Positions 47,396-60,654 of a stretch of 64,000 bases of DNA are shown here, in pieces. Where the stretch lies: contig CM042958.1 in assembly GCA_023678885.1 (NCBI GenBank), forward strand, positions 12,580,852 through 12,644,851. The letters are read 5' to 3'. The position numbers and the translations under genes are program-made. Every line of letters starts with the position of its first letter. Position 1 is the first letter of the stretch. Below the pieces are notes generated by a model. That model was given only the letters and a program-made list of their open reading frames with translations, was not told the origin of the DNA and ran no database searches. Source of the stretch: Pogostemon cablin. Taxonomy: Eukaryota; Streptophyta; Magnoliopsida; Lamiales; Lamiaceae.

Positions 47396-47428
47396 ATTTT
47401 TTTACCACGCTCATGAAATATACTGTAA

Positions 47429-47706
47429 TACTCCATTTGTCCCATAATAATTTTCACGTTTACTGTTCCACGTTATTTAAGAAAAGTTACACTTTTTGAC
47501 CAATGTTATTGACTTTGGAGGGTATTATAGTATTTCTAGATAATAAAAAAATATAAAATAATTATATGTGTGTGACAAATTTGAAATGAAAGTAACTTTT
47601 TAGGTTGTTAGATAAAGTGATGTTTTCTTTTTAAGGTGTGAAAGGTTTTATAGAACAAACAAATGAGGAAATTATGAAAAGTTTTATGGCATGCATGGAG
47701 GGAATA
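47429..47706. mobile_element. Stowaway-like MITE
   Basis: TACTCCATTTGTCCC at the left and ATGGAGGGAATA at the right, TA at both ends. Confidence 0.7.
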
Positions 47707-48650
47707 CTTATTTGACAAAGATTTTACATTTTATAATATTTATTTATGTTTTTAATTTTCTTTTGTTTTTAGAATTTAAATTGATCATAATTGTAGTAAC
47801 TTTATTTTGTGGTTTCATGTAATATTTATTTTATATTATTCTAAAATTAATTTCTTTTACTCATAGTATATGTCTGTATCCAGTTTTCAAAACCAGTTAA
47901 AATTTTTGAAAATAACCCTTTGTTATAGTTTGAGTTTTTAAAATCACTCTAGAAATTCACACATGCATTCTATTTTCAATTAATATCTTTTTTTTTCTTT
48001 TCTCTCTATTTTTCTCACATCTAATACTCTCTCACACATATCATTACTCTTCTTTTACACATTAATTATTGATTACCACTGTTCAATTGATTTCAAAATT
48101 CATAGTTTTTAAAATTAAAATTTGAAAAATAAACCTCAAACAATTATAGGATTTAATATAAATTTTTATAATGAAATTGTCTAGATTGCATAGAAATCTT
48201 TTTAATAGAAAGAATTACTATGTATTTCTCATAATGAAAGTGATAATTTATTTCACGCAAAATTACATTCATATTGATAATAGTATTTCTTTAAACATCA
48301 ATAAACTCTAAACACGAGGTTATGATGCAATTGTGAATTATAAAGATAGATGTGACTATAGTATAGTATTAAATGAAAGTTGATTAAGGGAGGCATATAT
48401 TCCAAAGAAAAGGCTTTTTTACCAACCTCTGTTGCTACTCACAATCATGATGCTTCAGATATTTTGGCTATGGGTCACCAAATTATTTTGAAATTGAGTT
48501 GTTCAATAGTTATGCAGTAATAATATATAGACAATGACATACATATTTGTATCCATATAATTATAATAATCACTATATTGAATCCAATGATGTATCAATC
48601 AAGCACTCCCCACACCACTTGATACAAATTGTACAATCTTACTAACTAGT
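47707..48650. other. Intergenic AT-rich DNA
   Basis: Nothing recognised. Confidence 0.4.
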
Positions 48651-48663
48651 ATTTGAATCCATT

Positions 48664-48898
48664 TCATTGTACCCACCATTAGAGGTCCCTACCGCCCCTT
48701 CTCTGGAGATTGGTGGAGGAGGTAAATCGCAGGATGTGCCTCAAGTGGCTTATAGAGAGGGCTCACTGTTTAACTTGTGCTTACAAGGGGCCAAATTCAT
48801 GTCAAAGACAGGATTCGAACCCCCACACTGCAGCAACCAAGCTCAGTTGAAAGATCTTTTCACTCTCCCCTCTATCACTTGAGCTATGCTCTAGGGGC
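48664..48898 (-). mobile_element. tRNA-derived SINE, full-length, 235 bp
   Basis: Flanked by a perfect 13-bp duplication ATTTGAATCCATT (48651-48663, 48899-48911), the size expected for LINE-assisted insertion. On the minus strand the head has an A box (TAGCTCAAGTGATAGAG) and, about 55 bp on, a B box (GGTTCGAATCC), both Pol III promoter elements. The body continues TTTGACATGAATTTGGCC and AAGCCACTTGAGGCACATCC. It ends TGGTGGGTACAATGA with no poly-A tail, unusual for SINEs. Related copies lie at 28240-28424 and 60655-61056. Confidence 0.9.
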
Positions 48899-49005
48899 AT
48901 TTGAATCCATTGAATCACAATGGATGGAAGGTGATTAAAAGGTGGGAGAGGATCTTGGTCCTTTTTATAAACATACATAGCACTAAATACTAGTATAGTA
49001 TTCAA

Positions 49006-49081
49006 TACTCCCTCCAGCTCTTTACTTTTCCTTTGTAAATACAAAGGAAGAGTGAAAGATTTTAGAGGAATGGAGGGATTA
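49006..49081. mobile_element. Mini Stowaway-like hairpin, 76 bp
   Basis: TACTCCCTCCAGCTC to ATGGAGGGATTA with TA at both ends and an inverted TTCCTTTGTA/TACAAAGGAA core. An internally deleted MITE is likely. Confidence 0.7.
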
Positions 49082-50050
49082 AAATTTTTTAGACCAAAAA
49101 GATTCATCATCATTTTTCAATAAAAAAAATCATTAAAATATGAAGAGTACTTAAAGTCTAAGTCTGACTAAAATAATTAATATTTTTGTCTAAATTTTGA
49201 GAAAATTAAGATTAGTTTTTATATTAAATAAAGGGTATAATAAATACTAAGTAGCACAAAACTAAAACTAAATAGCACAAAATTAAGAATTCAATTGGTT
49301 TCACTTGGATATGAGTACGTAACATATGACAGAAAAAATGGAGTAAAGAATTCAATAATGGAATGATGTGAATATAGCTTTCAGATGGGACCAACCAATC
49401 ATCTTTTATTAAAAGAAAATAAGATATGGCTATTAGCCTCAAACCATCAACCACCTTATTAAAGATACATCACAGTTTGAATTCATAGATTATAAAGAAT
49501 TTCTATACAAAAAACAACTAGCAACATATATAACATGGAGTTTCTTCTACCCATTTTATACATAGGCTTCCTAGTTTATTAGAAACTTACATGATGCCAC
49601 CAAGATGCTCTGGAACAACAGCATACAAAAGAAGTGATCACGACCCGACTTTTCTTGGCCGTGCGCAAGCTTCGTTTCCCTGCTCCGGAGTGGCACTTTC
49701 ATACAAGCTGCATTGCCTATCCATTCATCAAGAGATGATTGCAAAGACAATCTTACTCCTGTTTTTAAGTAGCAGATATGCAGACTTAGAGGAGTTCGAA
49801 CGGCTCCAACAAGGGTGCCACAAGCTCATTCGTGCCTTCTCCATATGACGTATATGAGCAACGTCAACCTTTGGTCCGTTTGACAGCATACAACCAATTG
49901 AAACTATCCACAGGATTCTCCATGCTTCTTGATCCAATTCCAGACTCTAGGAATAAAAAGCAATAGCAGCCAGCATGCAATTCCTTCTCCCATGTACTAA
50001 AAAAATAGGGAGTCATAAAAATGATGTATTATAGCTGACTATTGCCTGCA
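49082..50050. other. Intergenic region and 3' flank of the NRG2-like gene
   Basis: 49600-50050 has gene-like base composition and is probably the 3' UTR of the minus-strand gene ending at 50051; short ORFs there match nothing I know. 49100-49580 is AT-rich. Confidence 0.45.
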
Positions 50051-53000
50051 CTATGAAGCTCTCTCTTGCTCTCGGTTAAGATGGTCCTCTTCAATGCGCT
50101 GCAATAGCTCCTCGTAAACTTTAAGAGAGCTTGCAGTGAACCTCTCCATCGCCTCAAGAACATGTTGCAGACTTGTCTGCAGGCTTCCTTCTTTCGTGGT
50201 CTCACTTTGATACACCGCATGTCCAGCTAATGCCATACCATTGCCATCTGCAGAGATTAACACTATCCTTTTGTCCAATGCCTGAATCTGCTTTTGTAAC
50301 TTCTGATCTTCTTTGTCAAGACTCTTAACTTTCCTCTCATCCTTGTTCGCCAACATTCTTTGACGCATTATCGCCTTATCTTGGTCCCATAGATGAAGGA
50401 TATTCGAAGCAAAGCCCCGCATACAATCGACCACTTCTTTTTCAGAAATTCTTTCCAATGATTGCCACCACTGATTACAGGCAACAAACACTGAAGGGGC
50501 ACCGATTCTTCCGGGAGAGAATGGGACTACCCCATCAGCTGTTTCTTCAGGAACATATAGGAGACATTTCATAAGCCAGTTATTCAATGCTCGAACGAAA
50601 CCCTTTTGTGCACCTACCCAGTAAGAGAATCTTAGAGTCCAATCAATCAGATCATGTTCAAGCTGCCTAGTGGCTTCAAAATGAGTATCACTGAAGTGGT
50701 TTCGGATTGCAATGGCATCTAACCGCTTGGCTTCTCCAATTGCTTGGCATTGATTATGATGGCACTCAAGCATGGACTTCCACATTCTAGTCAACCTAGA
50801 ATATACATTTCAGAAAGGAAAAAAAAAATATCAAGCCATTGTATCTTAACAATAGTCAGTAACAACAAATTAACAATGAATATGAACCTTGAAAGCATCT
50901 ATAAACAACACAGAATATGCAAACGTTGAAAACATAGAACTGAACAAGTTTCCAACCAATAAAATACTATCAAGCTACCAATAGATGCGAAAAATGTCCC
51001 AACACATTTTCAACTTCTTTTGTGATATCGTTTGTAAGAACACCGAAACTTGTGTTCCATTTCCATTGTTAAGTCTCACCACACAATGACTGGATTCCAT
51101 TCGTGTGCCTGATAATAGGGTCCCAGCAGTTTCTAGTCACATTTTGCACAGAGAAAGAAAGATATGATGCTATGAACATGGAGAAATCTATGAAAGGTCC
51201 AATTGAGGATGCAAACAGTCAGTTAACTAAGAGCATCAATCAGATAAACAAAACCTATCCTAAAATGAAAACAGAATTAGTAAGATTTAACAAAAACAGA
51301 AAAAACAACCAACACAAACTACAAAGGAGCATGACCAGGAAAATCTGTTTCAAAAGAACGTATTAGGCATACCCTTGAATGAATTCATTAAGCTGTGGCC
51401 ACAGCTCGTCATCTCTCAAGCTATTTATCTTCACTGAGATCTTATCAACAACCTGAATTGCTATTTTAATTTTTGTAGAAAGACTCCTCACCAATATCCT
51501 GGTTGCATCAACTTTGTGAGGCTCAGCGCCCTTTTCGTCCAAATGCTTCAGTTTTCTAGTCTTCCGATCATGGAGGACTCTCATTTTTTCCTCAACCTGA
51601 GAAGTTAACATAAAGAACACTTACCAGAGGCAAATCATCGGCTAAAATTAAACTTCATCAAATTAAATACTAAAATAAGATTAGGACACATTGTACCTAG
51701 GGCTTAATCACTCAATATCAAAGTTTATAACTCATCAAAGACATGGTTGCGACAGTACAGTCCCTTAATAGAACAGGATGATTAATTAAAGAATTCTTAT
51801 TTTCTGTCGCACGATAAAGCAACACCTTTAAATAGAAACAAGAAGCCCAAGGAAAGAGAGATTCAAAACTCTTCATGGGACTCCATGCATGTGACCCCCT
51901 AAGCCATATTTATATGTCATGTCATAGCTTCAGTTCTACATTCTGCAGGACCGCAAGTGCACACGAAAATGGACAAACAAAAATCATCCACAAAAAACAA
52001 TACATATAAATACAAGTTTTAGGTAACATTACTAATTTGTATCAGAAAGTGATACAAACATACAAAACAGAAATCTTAAAAAGATCAATTAATAATTTGT
52101 ATTTTGTTCTGAGGGTCATGACATCTATTGGTCATCTTAAAACATGGACGCAGAATTAAATGTACTAATGAACCATATCAACAAGTTTTTGAATGCAACC
52201 TTGGCAAAAGTGCCAATTAGGGGACCACAAAGCATATGCAAACATACACATGAAGCAACTGAAGTTGCCCAACTTGATCAAAAGCAGAGAACACTATGGC
52301 AGAAAAATAAGGAAGAATGAAAGAAACAGAGCAAAATGAAAAATATGGAGGCCATGAGCGGAATTAAAGCAGTACCTTGACTTCTTCATACAGTTTTTTC
52401 TCCCAGATGTACAGCTTATGTAAAGTAGATGAAAGATTTTTGGACCTCAACTCCAATTCTTGATTGATTTCTAACAGGGTAGGATCAGTACCATCAGAGC
52501 TCCTAGACGTTGAAGGTTGCGATGACACAATTGGTAAATGCAGTATCTTGGAAGAAACTGCAAGGAGATAGTTTAGGTTAAACATATCAGAGAACCAAAA
52601 AGAGAATTAGAGTTTAATCCAGATCAAGCAACTTCAATTGAACATCACAATAAGATCTCAGCTCCTCAATCATTCAGGCAAAAATAATCAACTGCGAATT
52701 AATCAAACTCAAGTCTCAACAGCCAACAGAAATCCCCTCAATAAATGCTTCCCTACGAACTAACATGATCACCTTTCCCAAATAAAACAGAAAACCCATC
52801 ACATAAAAATGAAAATTTTACCATGATTTCCACCATGTTTTCGTTTATACGGAAGCTTCCCAACCTCGAGAAACTTAGAAAGCTCACTTCCAGAATCGGA
52901 GGCGCGATCAAATTGAACTTGAATCTCTCTCACAACATCAGGATCTCCCTTGAACCCACCACGAGGCTTGAATCCAGCTGCATTGCCCCGATCTTTCGAC

Positions 53001-54166
53001 CTCTCCTCTGCATCAACAACCTTTTTCTCCACGACATGTACCTCATACTCCACAGGATCACTCTCCATCCCCACGCTAGGCCTCGCTTTATACTGCAACT
53101 CCGCATCTTTCACCCCTCGACCATCTTCTTCCATTACTCCTGGCTTTGAATAACTGCTTCTTCCACTGTCCACAAATTTCTGATCACCGTGAACCTCCTT
53201 AACAACCTCATTATCCTCATCTTCCAAATCGGGAATCCCCTCTTCCTCTCTGACCTCCCTTGAATCGCGGCTTGGAGTGTAAGGCGGGTAATATTTATCA
53301 AAGCTCTCAAAAGGGTTCAGAAAATCCCAAGCGGAGGCGCTTGGTGGAGAAGGCGGAGGTGGTGGCGCTTTTGAACTTGAAGCCACGGCCGGGATTGAAG
53401 AATAGCCGCCGCCGTACGGCGCCGGTGGGGAAGAACCCCCACCACCACCATAATAGCCACCTCCAGAGGCGTAATTGGGATAACCATTATTGTAATTATA
53501 CATGGGATAAGAAGGGTTTAGGTTCTGATAACTGCTGGTAGAATAATTAGAATAAGGATAGTATGAAGGAGCAGAAGATTCACCCATGTACATAGTTTCC
53601 GGACTCATTGGCCGCTGTGTATAAACTACGGACGGCGTCGTTTGGCTTTTCATAAAGTTCATATGCATAAACCCCCCACCGCCGCCACCTCCCGGAAGAT
53701 TCAGATTGAGATTCTCGTAACCCGGGAAGTAACCGCCGTACGGGAGGTGGTGCTGGTGAACCGGAGAGCTGACATCATGGTGATGCAAAGACTCCGAACC
53801 GGAGCCATCCTCGTCATCCGAGTCATCCGAGTGGAAGTGTAGATGCGAACCGGAGTCAGAGTGGGAGTCAAGGTGATGTTGAATTTTCTCCGGCGGCGAG
53901 CCCGAGGGCTCCGGCGGATGTGGGTCCCCCTTTCTGTGAGCAGGTAGGTTTAAAACGGGTGAGGTAGGGGCCTCCATGGAGGCGTCGAGATCTTGATTGA
54001 AAAAGCGGTCCAAAGAGAGGCCAACGGCCTTGAGGGAGTGAAGATAAGCCACATGGGCCTCGGCGAAAGCAAAACGCTGTCGGACGGCTTCGTCGAGAAA
54101 GGCACATCGCTCACGGCATAGAGCCACCGCCGGCGAATCATCGGGCTTGGAAGTGGCGCAGCCCAT
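50051..54166 (-). CDS. NRG2-like DUF630/DUF632 protein
   Basis: Four exons on the minus strand: 54166-52822, 52557-52376, 51596-51373 and 50795-50051; 2496 nt, 831 aa. The first 60 residues (MGCATSKPDDSPAVALCRER...FAEAHVAYLHSL) are DUF630, with MGCATS as a myristoylation motif. A long low-complexity middle (His-, Gly-, Pro-, Tyr- and Asn-rich; WDFLNPFESFDKYYPPY) leads to DUF632, about residues 440-780: LYIWEKKLYEEVK, LHDRKTRKLKHLDEKGAE, LTRMWKSMLECHHNQ, then FVACNQWWQSLERISE, and a coiled-coil-prone KEDQKLQKQIQALDKRI. Arabidopsis NRG2 of this family regulates nitrate signalling; whether this is NRG2 or a paralogue cannot be told. The first donor could be GTAAAA at 52821 (chosen, keeps KHGGNH|VSSK) or an earlier GTGGAA. 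Confidence 0.93.
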
Positions 54167-54386
54167 CGGAAAAAGAATGAAAAAATGAAAAAATTAAAGA
54201 AAGTTGGGTGGGTAAAACAAGTGATTTGGGGTTAAAGCATGGTTATGGGAAAGAAATTTAGGGTTGGGGAAAAGGGGGAAGAAGGGAAGGAGAAAACGGA
54301 ATCTTTAGTTTATTAATTTGTTTTGTTTCTTGGTTTTTGCCAGCAGAGAGAGTATCGTCGGATAGTAGCAGAGGAGAGAGAAAGAA

Positions 54387-54390
<4 letters not shown>

Positions 54391-54417
<27 letters not shown>
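54391..54417. repeat. (AG)n microsatellite in the presumed 5' UTR of the NRG2-like gene
   Basis: 27 bp of AG about 225 bp upstream of the ATG; CT on the sense strand, a common feature of plant 5' UTRs and core promoters. Confidence 0.9.
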
Positions 54418-54419
<2 letters not shown>

Positions 54420-54420
<1 letters not shown>

Positions 54421-55975
54421 AGAGAGGGGGATGAACGTCGGTGTAAAACAACTATATTTCATTTCTTTTTTTGGATTTTACGGATTAATTTTACTGCCTT
54501 TTCTGCATATGCTTCGAGTTTTTACTACCATAAATAAATGCTGTCTTTTCTTTTATAAAATTTATTACAAAGTTAATTAATTAATCAAATAATAGGAGTA
54601 CTGTAAATAGAATTTGTTAAAAAAAATACATTTTGAGTAGTTTATAATGTTTAAGGTTATTGGTTTCTGATTATTATATTTTAAAAAATTTAAGTTTATA
54701 AAGTTCATTTCTTATTTTAACGGGATTCAGTAAAAATTAAATTAAAGTAATTATGTCTCACATATACCTTGTTATAGAATATAGATTTAAGATAATGTTA
54801 TCATTTTAAAATTCTCAAATAAATATGAATTAACGTTATAATTTATTAAATTCAATTAATCATAAATTCACATTTATTTTATTTCTATTTAAATCTAAGA
54901 CAAACATAGTAGCTATTAATGTTTGTTTTGGATTTATCATGATTTTGAATATTAGTGAATAGAACCATATGTTTATTTTGATTTTTTTTTAGTAGTTTTG
55001 GTTTTAAGTTTACGTTAATTTAATATATAAGAAATATGTAATGATATACTTCATAAAATTTTGTTAATTGTTGTGAGGAAAGATATGATACATGAGAAAA
55101 AAATGCATATTAATTTTTAAAACAATGTATAAAAGGTGTGTGGGTTAGGAATTGAAAAATCGGGGGTAGATTTTGAAAATTAAAAATTATTTTTAAAATC
55201 GAAAATAAACATAGCGGCACCTTCGGTTATAAAATTGAGACAATTATATCTAAAAAATTAATAATATAATTTTATAATTAAAATTAAAATTTTATGTAAA
55301 TAGTCATAAAAATAAAATAATTCAAGAATTCCTTGAATTTTTTTTTTTTAAATCAGTCTCATATTTTACATAAATGTTAACATCAGTGTTGTTGTTAGGT
55401 TGTCAAATGATAATTAAGTAATGTGATCATTAGCCATCATAATTTGAAAACCATTTCTTTTATAAAATATATAAATTCAAGTGAGCTCAATTGATACATG
55501 TGTGATACTCCATATATTATACTCCATTTGGTTTGTGATAAGATTAAAAATCATGTTTTCCTTTTTTTGATTATTACGTCCATAAAAATTAATAGTATTT
55601 TAATTATTGGGTATTTCTTATAGTGGGGGGATTAGTATTTGGAGTTGAAAAAAGTAGGCGAGAATGGTGACTTTGACTCGTGTAGCCGTCACCTGCTGAA
55701 CTGGATTTCCTTTTGGATACCCTCAATTTCCTCTTTTGCCCTTCACTTTTTCTTTTATTCTACAAAGCAACCTAGCTCTTCTTTTTATAAATTACTCCAC
55801 CAAACAAATCATGTAATAATTCATAAATAATTCATGAAAAAGAAGGATTGCAACAGGTATTACCCCTCTCAATTAAAAAAATAATTACTTCATATTAAAA
55901 ATATATATTTATATGAATTTTAAAATAAAAATTAAACATATAATTAATAGTAATGATCTATAATGATAAAATATC

Positions 55976-56011
<36 letters not shown>

Positions 56012-56919
56012 TAAAAAACAACATCTATTCACTCCGTTCAAACGAAATGTCTTCATTTGCATTTTGCGTGTAAACTAAATATTATTATTATTTTATATAT
56101 AGTGAGTAATTATAGTAATAATGAATGGTGTATTATATGTGAAACTTTTATATTAAAAGAAAAAATAAATACTTCTAAAGTGAATGTCCGAATTTATAAA
56201 AGTAAATTACCAAAAAAAAACCCTCGAAGTTTGTCCAAATTATCAAATAAACATCGTAGTTTGAAAAATTACCAATTATCCCCCTTTAAAAATATTTTTT
56301 TTTAAATATTGAAATTTAAAAATACAATGTTAAATATATGAGTCTTAATGTTATTTTCATACTTTTTTATTTTAAGAAAAATTATATTTTTATTAATGTT
56401 CAAATAAAAAACAAGTTAAATGGAGTAATTGGTAATTTTTCAAACCACGGGATTTATTTGCTAATTTGGACAAATCTCGAGAGGTTTTTAGTAATTTACC
56501 CTTTATAAAATAAGAACGTAGGGTGCACAGAGGGAGAATAACATAAGATTTAGTAATACTAAATTATGGCAAAAAAATTGAATGATATTGTTTTAATGTA
56601 TTTTATAAGATGAATTAGTAGTTATAATACTCCTATTTTTTTATAAGATAAGAATTCTAGGCAATAAAATGTAATAGTCATGCAATTAAACTATTTATTA
56701 AATAATTTATAAAATGAGTGAAATATAATAATATTTTTAATTAAATATATAATTAATTAAAAAATAAAACGACCTCGTCATAAAACGGGTACACAAACAA
56801 AATACTTGCTCTATAATAATTAAATATATAGTAGTAAAATTTAACATGAATCGCATTGGTCTTCTGAAATAAATATTAAACCTATATTAAAGTAGAACAT
56901 GAATCACATCCAAAGTTTA
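54420..56919. other. Intergenic AT-rich DNA
   Basis: No gene found. Contains a (TA)n microsatellite at about 55978-56006, and an eroded Stowaway-like end near 56027. An imperfect inverted repeat (ACTAAAAACCTCTCGAG type, near 56215 and 56490) suggests another old MITE. Confidence 0.45.
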
Positions 56920-57229
56920 TACTTCCTCCGTGCCTTTCTTAAGTGTCTATTTTGCTATTTTAATCCGTTTTAATACAAAGTGTACATTTTTTTGAGTTGA
57001 TGTGACACACAAAATAATATTATTATACTCAATCCACTACAGATGGGCCAAAACTCAACACTAATATAATTACTCACGATACATTATAATATTATTTCTC
57101 TCACCTCATTATACTTTAAAATATTACACTCATTAATCCACGTACAAAAAGCAAATTGACGTTTATCAAGGGAAACGGACCTTAATCCACGTGCAAAAAA
57201 TAAATGGACTCTTATAGTGAAAGGGAGTA
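56920..57229. mobile_element. Stowaway-like MITE
   Basis: TACTTCCTCCGTGCC to AAAGGGAGTA, TA at both ends; the middle shares TTATTTCTCTCACCTCATTA with 37145-37308. Confidence 0.75.
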
Positions 57230-58120
57230 TATAATTAGTTACTTAGAATTTTTCCTTCACGTGATTTAATGGTTAAAAGTGAGAATATGGTATATGATTT
57301 TTTTTTTCCAAAATCACAATTATTCAATTATTTTTGGAATGTAGCATAAAGGGTTAGATGTGTCATGTATATCTTTATGTTATTCAACATGCTTCTAGCG
57401 TGATCTTTCTATGTTTATAGAGTTAAAATTAATAATTAATTATATCCTTTTTTACTTCAGCTATTTGAATTACATTTTAATTGGAAAAAAGAAAATCCTT
57501 GATTAATTAAGTTGAAACAACTCCTCGCAGATTTTGCAATTTCATGATGTTTTAATTCTACGAATTAATCACAAGGAATTGTGTGAGATCCTCCATATAT
57601 TAATTTTCGTGTAACGGATAAATCAAAAATTATTCTCAATTTATTAAAAGTAATAACATTAGTATGAATTGTTTTATGAATAACTTATAACATAAATGAA
57701 AAGTTATAGTAATATTTTAAAATAAAAGTGATGATATTTTTAGTAAATAATAATAATAACAATTTACAAAATCCTAAAATGATTGTACTGTGAGACAATT
57801 TCAGTCTGTCTCTAATTAATTAATTAATTTGGTTTGACTAAAATTATCTACCATTTATGTTGAAGGACCCAGAATTAATATTGTTTAACCTATCTTTTTT
57901 GTTAATCATCCAATTAAGAGATTATATAATTATCATTAATTAAATAAGAAATAGGATATCACAACAAATGGACAGAAATGACATGGAAAACATTTACTTA
58001 GTGGAAAGATATTGCACAAAGAGACAGCAGCAGTAGTGTGGTGTGGTGTGGTGTGACTACTACCATCTCTATGATTTTAGCTGCATTGTTACTTAAAAGA
58101 GCATCTTCGGTGACATTTTA
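57230..58120. other. Intergenic AT-rich DNA
   Basis: 57575-57815 has TGTGAGATC and CTGTGAGACA ends around TAATAACATT/AAGTGATGAT blocks, an eroded relative of the MITE at 62829-63077. A (GTGTG)4 array is at 58036-58055. No gene. Confidence 0.45.
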
Positions 58121-58373
58121 TACTCCCTCCGTCTCGGATATTTTTATCCAGTTATACGGGCACGAAAATTAAAAAAAAATTAATATATATTCCATATTTG
58201 GAAATAATGAATAAAGTATAAAAAAGTAAATAAATTATTATAATTGATGAATAAAGCGTAAAAATTAGGTAAGATGTAGAGTGTATGTTTACCATTTATT
58301 TATAGAATGTGTAAAAATATGTGAGACACCTCAAAATGAAAAGTTAGTAAAAATACGTGGAACGGGGGAAGTA
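58121..58373. mobile_element. Stowaway-like MITE
   Basis: TACTCCCTCCGTCTCGG to AACGGGGGAAGTA, TA at both ends. Confidence 0.8.
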
Positions 58374-59661
58374 TTAATTATTACTTTTTATTAAAAATAT
58401 TATATTTTTATGTTGTTACTTTTTATTTATATTATTAAATGAATAAATAATTCACGACATTTCTGTTATTTTTTTCATAAATTGAGTATTCATTTTTATT
58501 ATATAAATGATAAAATTTTATTCTTCTCTCGAATATCGTTCTATGTCACGTCATCACACAAATCTTTGCCATAAATTTATATACGAGACACTGTTTAAGT
58601 GAGATGGATTGTGAGATGTGTTAAAATATGATTAATATTAGTATATATAAATAAACATGTTTATTATTAATTAAAGTATGCTATTCTAAAATATGATAAA
58701 TAATTATTAAAATATATTTTTAAATATTATAATATAATTCATTATAAATATATTTTGATTTTTAATAAACATACATTATTTATTAATCGATCTGTTGCCA
58801 TCTCATATCGCATATACCCATCTTAAAAAGAAAAATCTCCATATGTAAACTTCTAGGGCTCGAAAGTTATATTGTGTAAGACAATAAGCAGTAGGGAATA
58901 TGAAGCTAATTGATTTGAAAAACATAAAGTATAAAATATTATCAAATTATTAAATCATCATGAAGTTTTCTTAAAATAAAAAGAAAAAGTTCAGTCTTAT
59001 TTACAACTAGAAAAAAAATTCAAATCAAAAACTATAATTGAATGCAGAGTATTTTATGATGCACATTAATTTATAAATTTATTTTATGATGTACATTAAT
59101 TTATAAAATTACTTTTTAATGCGTAAAAATTCACTTTTTAGAAAGATAAATTATTATTATTCGAAAAATATTACTTTTGCTGGTTGTTTTGGCTTCACTA
59201 ATCACTACCAAAAAATTAATACATTAATAATAACATAAAAATAGTGAATTATTATGCCACTATCACCATAGGGAAGAAAAAAGGTTCATGAAATAATTAT
59301 ATTAACTTTTGGTCAATAATCAAATCATATAATAATTGAATTGGCTTTAAGGGCCAAGAAAAGAAATTGGGAAATTGAAATATTAATTCACCATTCCTAA
59401 CTGAAACCACCAATGAATGAATTATGAGTGTGTCTTGTTTTGTTTGGTGTAAAATTGTTGCCCACTGGACCCAACCCCTCAATCGTAGCTAGGAATCAAA
59501 ATTATTATTACTATCACAATTAAAATAACAAATTTTAATACTGTAGCAATTTATAATTAAAGTACATATCAACTTTTTGGATGGTTTTGTTAATAAAAGA
59601 TTTAGAAAAAATTTATTGTGAAACCTTGATTATGTGAGAGTATTTAAAATATGTTAAAGTA
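58374..59661. other. Intergenic AT-rich DNA
   Basis: Nothing recognised beyond simple AT-rich sequence and a short direct repeat near 59055-59120 (TTATGATGYACATTAATTTA). Confidence 0.4.
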
Positions 59662-59903
59662 TACTCCCTCCGTTCCGTTTCAATGTTTACGTTTTATTTT
59701 TGCACGTTGATTAAGGAATATAATATTTTAATAAATAGTAGGTGGAAAAATATAATATTTAATGCAAAATGGGTAGGTGTATTAATGTTAAATGATATAT
59801 TAATTGTTTTAGGTGTGTCTCATATTCCAAAAGGAAAAATGTAAATATTGAAATGAGACGCGCAAAATAGAAACGTAAACATTGAAACGAAACAGAGGGA
59901 GTA
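59662..59903. mobile_element. Stowaway-like MITE, subfamily shared with 37311-37550
   Basis: TACTCCCTCCGTTCCG to ACAGAGGGAGTA, TA at both ends, nearly the same internal sequence as the copy at 37311. Confidence 0.85.
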
Positions 59904-60654
59904 ATATTTATATAATTAGGATATGTTTATTGATAATTAAAATATATTTTTTTATATATAATAATAAATGATGATAAAAATATATATATTAATGTATTAT
60001 AATATGATTAACTAATTAAAAACATATTTTAAATATCCATCAGCATACTTTAAAATTACAATTATTATCCATATGAAGGACAACAAAAAAATATATATCA
60101 CACATGATTTCATTTATATTAGAACGGCATCCTGCAATAAATTGCCAAAAGATGAAGGACAATAGACAATTCTCCTTTAAAAATGAAGATATTATCTCAT
60201 TAATTTGGGTACTATTTCTAGAATTTAGTGCTGATTGATTGCACCATAAATGGCAATTATAGCACCACTTAATCACCTCAGTTAGTGCAACATTTAATTT
60301 TCAGACAAGGTGTATATATAGGTATCGATTTCGTAAAGTGTCGCAAACGCTTCTATAAACCAACTTTACAATTTATAAAAAAAATTTATGATGTAAATTC
60401 AATTTATAGTAGATTAATTCTACTTTACCTGCTTATTGTTTCACTATGCTTGTAATAGTTGGATTAATGGACGAGGTAGTTGGGGGCCTGAAGCCCTTAT
60501 TAAGAGAATTGGTGATTGACATAAATAATAGAACGTGACTCAAATAATTTACAGAAAAACGTAAATTATTAGTGATTTTTAAAGATGACTTAATTTTTAA
60601 TGTGCTTGTAAACGAGCGGATTGGTAGATGAGGTAAATAACATGATTCAAATGA
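59904..60654. other. Intergenic AT-rich DNA
   Basis: No gene recognised. A short stretch near 60448-60500 weakly resembles the SINE body next door. Confidence 0.4.

Larger units (their letters stand above)
46093..47428. other. BSK1 5' flank and AT-rich DNA
   Basis: 46100-46170 has CT/AG-rich tracts likely in the BSK1 5' UTR. Beyond lies AT-rich DNA with the second copy of a dispersed repeat (47140-47395). No gene recognised. Confidence 0.5.

Noticed and set aside
48870..48898. tRNA gene at the TAGCTCAAGTG...GGTTCGAATCC sequence
   Set aside because: The two boxes fit Pol III promoters but no acceptor stem or cloverleaf closes, and the sequence continues as a repeated body with a target duplication; it is a SINE.
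49591..49937. Short ORFs on both strands next to the NRG2-like stop
   Set aside because: Most likely 3' UTR; no homology recognised and neither frame is supported by splicing.
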